Below are positions 23,641-29,621 of a DNA stretch of 29,621 nt, piece by piece (positions within the stretch are counted from its first letter, which is position 1; each line of letters opens with the position of its first letter). Both the position numbers and the translations under genes were made by a program. Source of the stretch: CAYXWM01 sp964468805 (GTDB taxonomy: Bacteria; Bacillota; Clostridia; Lachnospirales; WRBF01). The notes under the pieces were generated by a model that saw nothing but the letters and a program-made list of their open reading frames with translations, did no database searches and had not been told where the DNA came from. The stretch covers positions 1-29,621 of the forward strand of contig CAYXWM010000035.1 in NCBI GenBank assembly GCA_964468805.1, written 5' to 3'.

Positions 23641-24824
23641 GTAAAAAAATATATGTGGTGGGTGCCGGCGTAGGCAATGAAAGCCTGCTGACCCAACAGG
23701 CACGAGAAATAATTGAAAATTCCCAAATGGTTTTGGTTAATAAGGGGCTGTATCATACCCTGGCACACCTTAACAAAAACACCGTAATTGTTGAAGTAAA
23801 CGACATTGAAAAAATAATTAATTCGGCAAAAGAGGACAGTATTTGCGTATTGGCATCCGGGGATGTGGGTTTTTACAGTATCTCCAAACGTCTGACAAGG
23901 CTGTTTCCTCAAGCGGAATACATCAACGGTATAGGCAGTTTGCAATATTTTGCGGCTCGCCTGGGAATTTCTTACGACGAGTTAAAAATCGTAAGTCTCC
24001 ACGGCAGAGATATTTCGATTATCCCTTACGTTTCATATAACAAGCGAGTTTTCGCCTTAACCGGCGGTAAATCTACCGTTCAATCTATAATTGCTAAACT
24101 TACGGAATGCGGATTGGGTAGGGTTAAGCTGTACATAGGAGAAAATCTCTCAAGACCCAATGAAAAAATCACCCAAGGCACCCCGGAAGAACTGCAAAAC
24201 CGTGAGTTTTCGCAACTTTCCGTAACAATAATTATCAATGATAACTGTGTAAATCCGTTTTTGAGAATAAGAGACGAAGGCTTTATTCGCGGAAAAGTCC
24301 CCATGACCAAGGAGGATATACGCTGTTTAAGTATAGCTAAATTGGATATTCAACCGGGAGATACGGTTTACGACATAGGTGCCGGAACAGGTTCGGTTGC
24401 TGTGGAATGTGCAAGGAAAGCATTTGAAGGTACGGTTTATGCCATTGAACATAATCCTCAAGCCGTGGAATTAATACATCAAAACCGCGTAAAACATGGG
24501 GCATACAATCTTAGCGTAATACCGGGTTCAGCACCGGAAGCCTCAGAGAAACTGCCCATGCCTCACAAGGTCTTTATCGGCGGAACTCAAGGCAATATGC
24601 AAAGCATAATTCAGCTTTTAAAGCTCAAAAACCCCAATGTTAAAATAGTTATAAACGCCGTTACTCTCGAAACCTTAAACTCGGCTCTGGCCTGCTTGAA
24701 AGATTGCGGATTCGAAACGGAAGTCTCCTGTATAAATGCCGCAAATTCAGAAAAGCTTGGTAAATACACCATGCTCAAGGCGCAAAACCCCGTATACATT
24801 ATATCCGGAGAAAACCATGATTAA
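23637..24824 (+). CDS. cbiET: Fusion of cobalt-precorrin-7 C5-methyltransferase (CbiE) and C15-methyltransferase/decarboxylase (CbiT)
   Basis: 395 aa. Residues about 1-205 are CbiE (VVGAGVGNESLLTQQA, LASGDVGFYSI, LSLHGRD-like SLHGRD). Residues about 215-390 are CbiT, with PMTKEDIRCLSIAKL, the SAM loop VYDIGAGTGSVAVE at 244-256, AIEHNPQAV and FIGGTQGNM. The order matches CobL of the aerobic pathway. It carries out the last two ring methylations and the C12 decarboxylation. cbiA starts 8 bp before its stop. Confidence 0.95.
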   Translation: MSKKIYVVGAGVGNESLLTQQAREIIENSQMVLVNKGLYHTLAHLNKNTVIVEVNDIEKIINSAKEDSICVLASGDVGFYSISKRLTRLFPQAEYINGIGSLQYFAARLGISYDELKIVSLHGRDISIIPYVSYNKRVFALTGGKSTVQSIIAKLTECGLGRVKLYIGENLSRPNEKITQGTPEELQNREFSQLSVTIIINDNCVNPFLRIRDEGFIRGKVPMTKEDIRCLSIAKLDIQPGDTVYDIGAGTGSVAVECARKAFEGTVYAIEHNPQAVELIHQNRVKHGAYNLSVIPGSAPEASEKLPMPHKVFIGGTQGNMQSIIQLLKLKNPNVKIVINAVTLETLNSALACLKDCGFETEVSCINAANSEKLGKYTMLKAQNPVYIISGENHD

Positions 24825-26172
24825 TTCTATCATACCAAGAACAATGATAGTCGGAACAGGCAGCGGTTGCGGTAAAACCACCGTTACCTGTGCCTTGCTT
24901 AAAGTTTTAAGCAATATGTCCCTCAATATTTCTTCCTTTAAATGCGGACCGGATTATATAGACCCTATGTTTCATTCAAAGGTTCTGGGAACTCATTCCC
25001 GTAATCTGGATTTGTTTATGTGCGGCGAGGAAACGGTCAAGTATCTCCTTTACAAAAACGCCGTTAATACTCAAATTTCCGTAATCGAGGGCGTTATGGG
25101 AATGTACGACGGGGCAGCTGACACGGCAGCCTATTCCTCCAATCATCTTTCTTTGGTAACGAAAACGCCTCAAATTTTGGTTGTTAACGGTAAGGGCAAA
25201 AGCCTCTCTATAGTGGCGGAAATATCGGGCTTTCTGAACTTTGCGGAAAACAACATTAAAGGCGTTATAATCAACAATATCGGCAAGGGAATGTATGAAT
25301 TCTTCAAATCCATGATAGAATCTCGTCTACCAATAAAGGTTTTGGGATACCTTGAAACAAACAAAGAATGCGCCTTTGAAAGCCGTCATTTGGGTCTTGT
25401 TACGGCAGACGAAATCAAAGGTCTTAACATAAAACTGGACAAGTTGGCACAGTCTGCAAAGGAAACCTTGGATATACAAGGTATTTTAGACTTGGCAAGG
25501 GAATATTCCGATTTTTCCTGCAAGGATATAACCGTTCCGCAAATTGGGAAAAGTGTAAAGATAGCCGTTGCTAGGGACTTGGCATTCTGCTTTTATTATA
25601 AAGATAACTTGGATTTGCTGACCCAAATGGGAGCCGAAATTGAATTTTTCTCGCCCATGACGGACAGCAAACTTCCGGAAGGAACCAAAGGCATAGTCCT
25701 GGGCGGCGGTTATCCCGAAGAACACAGCAAAGCCCTCAGCGAAAACACAGCCATGCTTCAATGTATCAAAAGGGCTTATGAGGCAAATGTACCCATATTT
25801 GCGGAATGCGGAGGATTTATGTATCTGGGTAAAAGTATTACGGACAAGCAAGAAAACGTTTACCCCATGGTCGGTCTAAATGACATTAATTTCCGCATCA
25901 CAAACAAATTGGCTCCTTTCGGCTATGTTACCCTAACGGCTTTAAAGGATAACCTCCTCTGCAATAAAGGAGAGCAAATCAACGGACACGATTTTCACTA
26001 CAGTATATGTGACGACAACGGCGACTCCTTTACAGTCACAAAACAAAACGGCAAATCATGGACTGCAATATACTCAAGTGAAAAGCTATGGTGCGGCTAC
26101 TCCCATTTGCATTTTTGGAGCAACATAAGTTTCGCTAAAAATTTCTTGGAAAAATGTGCGGAGGTTGAATAA
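24817..26172 (+). CDS. cbiA: Cobyrinate a,c-diamide synthase CbiA
   Basis: 451 aa from the ATG at 24817, chosen because GGAG lies 6 nt upstream and the protein then begins just before the P-loop GTGSGCGKTT (13-22). A further in-frame ATG at 24736 lies deep inside cbiE-cbiT and is rejected. FKCGPDYIDPMFH and EGVMGMYDG are family signatures. The glutaminase nucleophile is C331 in FAECGGFMYLG and the histidine lies in YSHLHFW. It amidates the a and c side chains with glutamine and ATP. Confidence 0.96.
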   Translation: MINSIIPRTMIVGTGSGCGKTTVTCALLKVLSNMSLNISSFKCGPDYIDPMFHSKVLGTHSRNLDLFMCGEETVKYLLYKNAVNTQISVIEGVMGMYDGAADTAAYSSNHLSLVTKTPQILVVNGKGKSLSIVAEISGFLNFAENNIKGVIINNIGKGMYEFFKSMIESRLPIKVLGYLETNKECAFESRHLGLVTADEIKGLNIKLDKLAQSAKETLDIQGILDLAREYSDFSCKDITVPQIGKSVKIAVARDLAFCFYYKDNLDLLTQMGAEIEFFSPMTDSKLPEGTKGIVLGGGYPEEHSKALSENTAMLQCIKRAYEANVPIFAECGGFMYLGKSITDKQENVYPMVGLNDINFRITNKLAPFGYVTLTALKDNLLCNKGEQINGHDFHYSICDDNGDSFTVTKQNGKSWTAIYSSEKLWCGYSHLHFWSNISFAKNFLEKCAEVE

Positions 26173-27626
26173 TGGCAAAATCCATAATGGTACAGGGTAC
26201 AACCTCAAACGCAGGAAAAAGCCTTATTACGGCAGGGCTTTGCAGGATTTTTAAACAGGACGGCATGAAGGTTGCTCCTTTTAAATCCCAAAACATGGCT
26301 TTAAACTCCTTTATCACTCACGACGGTCTGGAAATGGGTAGGGCACAAGTAGTCCAAGCGGAAGCCGCAGGGATTGCTCCTGATGTGCGTATGAATCCCA
26401 TTCTCCTTAAACCTACGGGAAATACAGGTTCACAGGTCATAGTAATGGGCGAGGTTTTGGGCGACAAAACCGCCACGGAGTACTACGCCTTCAAAGAAAA
26501 GCTGGTTCCCTACATATTAAGTGCGTATAAGGGTCTTGCCGCCGAGAATGACGTTATTGTAATAGAAGGTGCCGGAAGTCCGGTGGAAATAAACCTAAAA
26601 CATAACGATTTCGTTAATATGGGTATGGCAAAGCTTGCGGATTCGCCGGTGGTAATAGTTGCGGATATAGATCGGGGCGGCGTTTTTGCTTCCTTGGTGG
26701 GTACTATGCAACTTCTGGAACCGGAAGAACGTGCCCGTGTAAAAGGCGTTATTATAAACAAATTCCGGGGCGACCTATCTATACTTCAACCCGGCACAGA
26801 AAAGCTTGAGGAAATAATCCAAGTGCCTGTTTTGGGTGTTGTTCCTTATGTTAATTTGGATATAGACGACGAGGACAGCCTTACGGAGAAATTCCATGCT
26901 CAAACCACCGATGAGGCTATAGACATAGCTGTAATAAAACTGCCCAGAATCTCAAACTTTACGGACTTTAATCCCTTGGAATACATAGAAGGCGTATCCT
27001 TACGCTATGTGGACAGCCCCGCAAAGCTGAAAAATCCCGACTTAATTATAATCCCCGGCACAAAAAATACCATGGCGGATCTAAAGTGGCTCCGGGAAAC
27101 CGGTCTGGATACCTTGATAATGAAACACGCTAATCAAAACAAGCCTATATTCGGCATCTGCGGAGGTTATCAAATTCTGGGGCAAAATATCTCCGACCCG
27201 GATAACGCAGAACACGGCGGCGAAATGCGAGGTTTGGGATTGTTGCCCCACAGCACAGTATTCCGGCTTCAAAAGACCCGTGACAGAGTAAGCGGTATTC
27301 TTGATACTGTATCCGGAATCTTCTCCGACCTAAGCGGTCTTGAATACGAAGGTTACGAAATCCATATGGGTATCTCTCAAGAAAAGGCTGTCTTAATTAA
27401 TACCGATAATACCTACGGAACCTATATACACGGCATATTTGACAGAGAAGACATAGCAAAAACCATAATCACCGCCCTTTTCAAAGCCAAGGGCATAGAC
27501 CCCGCCAACATTAAGGCATTTGATATGCAAGCCCATAAAAACAAACAATACGATATTTTGGCGGATACTTTAAGGAACTCCTTGGATATGCAAAAAATCT
27601 ACCAAATACTCAACAAAGAACTTTAG
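26172..27626 (+). CDS. cbiP: Adenosylcobyric acid synthase CbiP
   Basis: 484 aa with P-loop-like QGTTSNAGKS (8-17), PFKSQNMALNS, EGAGSPVEIN and DIDRGGVFAS. The amidotransferase cysteine is C330 in FGICGGYQILG, and YIHGIFD carries the histidine. It amidates four side chains of adenosylcobyrinate diamide. The adenosyltransferase that must act before it is not in the window. It starts at the cbiA stop (TAATG). A 144-nt structured gap follows. Confidence 0.97.
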   Translation: MAKSIMVQGTTSNAGKSLITAGLCRIFKQDGMKVAPFKSQNMALNSFITHDGLEMGRAQVVQAEAAGIAPDVRMNPILLKPTGNTGSQVIVMGEVLGDKTATEYYAFKEKLVPYILSAYKGLAAENDVIVIEGAGSPVEINLKHNDFVNMGMAKLADSPVVIVADIDRGGVFASLVGTMQLLEPEERARVKGVIINKFRGDLSILQPGTEKLEEIIQVPVLGVVPYVNLDIDDEDSLTEKFHAQTTDEAIDIAVIKLPRISNFTDFNPLEYIEGVSLRYVDSPAKLKNPDLIIIPGTKNTMADLKWLRETGLDTLIMKHANQNKPIFGICGGYQILGQNISDPDNAEHGGEMRGLGLLPHSTVFRLQKTRDRVSGILDTVSGIFSDLSGLEYEGYEIHMGISQEKAVLINTDNTYGTYIHGIFDREDIAKTIITALFKAKGIDPANIKAFDMQAHKNKQYDILADTLRNSLDMQKIYQILNKEL

Positions 27627-27655
27627 CAGAAATTTTACATATTAAAGTAATTCTA

Positions 27656-27739
27656 TACGGCTTTTTTGGAAAGAGGGAATTTTAGGGAGAAAACCTTTTT
27701 TCGCCGTAGGAAATAAGTTTTTCTCCCTCAAGGGTTTAA
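27656..27739 (+). promoter_or_regulatory. Structured gap before cbiC with interleaved inverted repeats
   Basis: TACGGC (27656-27661) pairs with GCCGTA (27703-27708). AGGGAGAAAA (27684-27693) pairs with TTTTCTCCCT (27719-27728). The two helices interleave, so they form a pseudoknot or exclude each other. GGGTTTAACCC follows at 27732-27742. The GGGAGAAAA arms match those before cbiF. There is no clear terminator T-run after the stem. Confidence 0.45.
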
Positions 27740-27770
27740 CCCAAACGCCGAACCCGGAAAGGCAGAAGTT

Positions 27771-28400
27771 ATGAAAACAGAAAACTTAAAACCCAACGAA
27801 ATAGAGATAAAAAGTTTCGAAATAATAACAGAAATCTTGGGAGGAAGAGAATTAGACCCCAAGACCGAAAGCATAGTAAAACGCTGTATCCATACATCCG
27901 CTGACTTTGACTATGCGGATAACCTTTACTTTTCGCCCGGTTCGGTGGATATTTTGTCCCAAGCCTTACGCAACGGTCATGATATAGTAACAGATACTCA
28001 AATGGCTAAGGCAGGCATAGACAAAACTCGGCTGTCCGCTTTCGGCGGTGAGGTTCATTGTTTTATGAGCGACGAGGACGTTAAGGAACTGTCTGTGGAA
28101 CGTGGCGTAACTCGGGCTATTATCAGTATGGAAAAAGCAGCAAAACTGGAAAAGCCCTATATCCTTGCTGTAGGTAACGCCCCAACAGCTCTACTTGCCG
28201 CTTACGACCTTATCTCCAAAGGCAGGATGAACCCTACCGGAATAATAGGAGTACCGGTTGGTTTCGTTAATGTGGTATATTCCAAGGAACTGATTATGGA
28301 GTTAAGCACTCCTTGCATAGTGGCAAGAGGTCGCAAAGGCGGCAGTAATATTGCGGCGGCTGTATGCAACGCCTTGCTGAGAATCGCGGTGGAAAAATGA
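27771..28400 (+). CDS. cbiC: Cobalt-precorrin-8 methylmutase CbiC
   Basis: 209 aa, the usual size. The catalytic histidine is H41 in KRCIHTSADFDYA. The C-terminal AVGNAPTALL, GIIGVPVGFVNV and ARGRKGGSNIAAA blocks match CbiC/CobH. It moves a methyl group from C11 to C12 to give cobyrinate. A GGAAAGG box precedes the ATG. The stop overlaps the cobT start (ATGA). Confidence 0.97.
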   Translation: MKTENLKPNEIEIKSFEIITEILGGRELDPKTESIVKRCIHTSADFDYADNLYFSPGSVDILSQALRNGHDIVTDTQMAKAGIDKTRLSAFGGEVHCFMSDEDVKELSVERGVTRAIISMEKAAKLEKPYILAVGNAPTALLAAYDLISKGRMNPTGIIGVPVGFVNVVYSKELIMELSTPCIVARGRKGGSNIAAAVCNALLRIAVEK

Positions 28401-29455
28401 ACTTAAAACAAGCCCTCGAAAACATTAAACCTATTTGCTCCCAAAGCGTAAAGCTTTCCCAAGAAAAGTGGAACAATATAGCCAAGCCTTTATACAGCTT
28501 GGGCAAACAAGAAATCTTGGTAAATCAACTGGCGGGAATCTATCGCTCAACGGACTTTACCCTTGACAAATGCACGGTTGCCGTAATGTGTGCGGATAAC
28601 GGGGTAGTGGCTCAAAAGGTGACCCAAACGGACAGCGTGGTAACTGCCGTTGTAGCCGAAAGCATGAGCAAAGGCACCTCGCCGGTATGTATTATGGCAA
28701 AAACTATCAACACCGACATTTTACCTATAGACATAGGTATAGCTCGTCCCATGAACATTCCCGGTCTACTTGACCGTAAAATAATGCCGGGTACAAACGA
28801 CATATCCCAAGGTCCGGCAATGGCTCGGGAACAGGCGATTAAAGCTGTTGAGGTGGGTATAGAAACAGCGCTTAACTTGAAAGAGCAAGGTTGTAAGATT
28901 ATCGCCACGGGTGAAATGGGCATAGGCAATACCACAACTTCTGCGGCAATGGCTGCTGTGCTTTTGGGACAAAGTGTGGATGTGGTAACCGGTTTGGGTG
29001 CCGGTTTGGACAAGTCAGGATACAACCAAAAAGTAAAAATTGTAGAACAGGCTATCCAAATAAATCAACCTAACCCGGAAGACCCACTAGACGTTCTTGC
29101 AAAAGTAGGCGGTCTTGATATAGCCGGTATAGTCGGTCTGTTTATAGGCGGAGCGGCGGTAGGTTTGCCTGTAATTATAGACGGTGTAATTTCCTCTATT
29201 GCCGCCCTGACCGCTTGTAGGATGTCGCCCACAGCCAAGGAATATATGCTTGCATCCCATATTTCCGCCGAACCCGCGGCTTCTCTTATCCTCCAAGAAC
29301 TGCAACTATTGCCCTTCTTGGATTGCAATATGCGTTTGGGTGAAGGTACCGGTGCTGTTGCGGCTCTGGGAGTTTTGAAAATGGCGGTAAATGTTTATAA
29401 TACAGCGGCGACTTTTGCTGATATAGATATAAGCAAATATAAGGATTTCAACTGA
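28397..29455 (+). CDS. cobT: Nicotinate-nucleotide-dimethylbenzimidazole phosphoribosyltransferase CobT
   Basis: 352 aa from ATG 28397, with GGTGGA upstream and a 4-bp overlap with cbiC; an in-frame ATG 11 codons earlier lies inside cbiC and is rejected. CADNGV, TGEMGIGNTTTSAAM, GLGAGLD and the catalytic glutamate E316 in RLGEGTGAVAAL are present. It activates the lower-ligand base for the nucleotide loop. No base synthesis genes (bza or bluB) are in view, so the native lower ligand cannot be inferred. Confidence 0.97.
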   Translation: MNLKQALENIKPICSQSVKLSQEKWNNIAKPLYSLGKQEILVNQLAGIYRSTDFTLDKCTVAVMCADNGVVAQKVTQTDSVVTAVVAESMSKGTSPVCIMAKTINTDILPIDIGIARPMNIPGLLDRKIMPGTNDISQGPAMAREQAIKAVEVGIETALNLKEQGCKIIATGEMGIGNTTTSAAMAAVLLGQSVDVVTGLGAGLDKSGYNQKVKIVEQAIQINQPNPEDPLDVLAKVGGLDIAGIVGLFIGGAAVGLPVIIDGVISSIAALTACRMSPTAKEYMLASHISAEPAASLILQELQLLPFLDCNMRLGEGTGAVAALGVLKMAVNVYNTAATFADIDISKYKDFN

Positions 29456-29505
29456 CAGTTATCGGAAGTTCGGTTTTTAATTTCATTAAACTCACATTAA
29501 ATAAA

Positions 29506-29577
29506 GGAGTTATGGTAACTCCCGGCGATCAATGGGATTTACTAAAGGGAAAACAAGCGTTTTCCCTTGTTTCATAA
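29506..29577 (+). promoter_or_regulatory. Leader before cbiB: two hairpins and a 21-codon reading frame
   Basis: GGAGTTA-tgg-TAACTCC (29506-29522) and AAGGGAAAA-caagcg-TTTTCCCTT (29545-29568) are perfect stems. A 21-codon frame starts at ATG 29512 and stops at 29575-29577, one base before the cbiB ATG. Its Shine-Dalgarno AAGGAG is only 2 nt away, so translation is doubtful. The second stem belongs to the same sequence type as those before cbiF and cbiC. Confidence 0.35.
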
Positions 29578-29578
29578 T

Positions 29579-29621
29579 ATGGACATTGCCACAGCACTTT
29601 TTTTGGGTTTTTTATTGGACT
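29579..29621 (+). CDS. cbiB: Start of adenosylcobinamide-phosphate synthase CbiB, cut by window end
   Basis: Only 14 codons are visible: MDIATALFLGFLLD. This hydrophobic start ending in GFLLD matches the beginning of CbiB/CobD membrane proteins, which continue with a GDP-containing motif just outside the window. It follows cobT in a corrin operon, where CbiB is expected and otherwise missing. No strong ribosome binding site is seen, so the exact start is uncertain. Confidence 0.65.
   Translation, partial: MDIATALFLGFLLD

Noticed and set aside
1..29621. CRISPR arrays, insertion sequences, integrases, tRNA and rRNA genes
   Set aside because: Looked for repeat-spacer patterns, transposase motifs and tRNA-like cloverleaf sequence by eye; none found.

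Overview
The window reads as a chromosomal segment from an anaerobic, spore-forming Firmicute (Clostridia-type) that uses the Wood-Ljungdahl pathway. Three things support this: a corrinoid iron-sulfur protein gene (acsC) with its reductive activator (acsV), a SpoIVFB-type intramembrane sporulation protease, and a complete-looking anaerobic (early cobalt insertion) cobalamin pathway. Base composition is moderately AT-rich, and start sites have strong GGAGG-type ribosome binding sites. I cannot name the species.

Left part (1-3033, minus strand): acsC and, overlapping it by 8 bp, acsV, which runs off the left edge almost complete. Upstream of acsC lies a 1.6 kb stretch without genes (3034-4636). 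It holds several hairpins, including an attenuator-like one close to acsC, and a short motif resembling a group I intron core.

Middle (4637-8509): a SpoIVFA-like membrane protein that lacks the usual LytM domain, then spoIVFB with a TTG start. Two tandem DUF3786 paralogues follow, each with its own promoter-like sequence, ending at a strong bidirectional terminator. Next is a divergent pair of small XRE-type helix-turn-helix regulators with a near-perfect palindrome over the -35 element of the rightward gene.

Right part (8704-29621, plus strand): a sigma-A-like promoter, a cobalamin riboswitch, a long hairpin-rich expression platform and a rho-independent terminator lead into one very long gene series. 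The order is cbiM-cbiN-cbiQ-cbiO (cobalt ECF transporter), cbiD, cbiL, cbiF, cbiG, hemA, cbiH, cbiJ-sirC fusion, hemC, cobA-hemD fusion, hemB, hemL, cbiX, cbiE-cbiT fusion, cbiA, cbiP, cbiC, cobT and the start of cbiB. Together these import cobalt, build 5-aminolevulinate from glutamyl-tRNA, make uroporphyrinogen III, precorrin-2 and sirohydrochlorin, insert cobalt, carry out the corrin-ring methylations, contraction and amidations, and begin nucleotide-loop assembly. Not seen before the right edge: a corrinoid adenosyltransferase, cobU/cobY, cobS and an alpha-ribazole phosphatase. Most junctions overlap or nearly abut. The five larger gaps (13650-13786, 16539-16607, 19389-19588, 27627-27770, 29456-29578) mostly hold conspicuous inverted repeats. 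The gap before cobA-hemD has three mutually exclusive pairing segments, and three other gaps share a GGGA(G)AAAA/TTTT(C)TCCC-type stem. These leader-like gaps are the best candidates for something undescribed.
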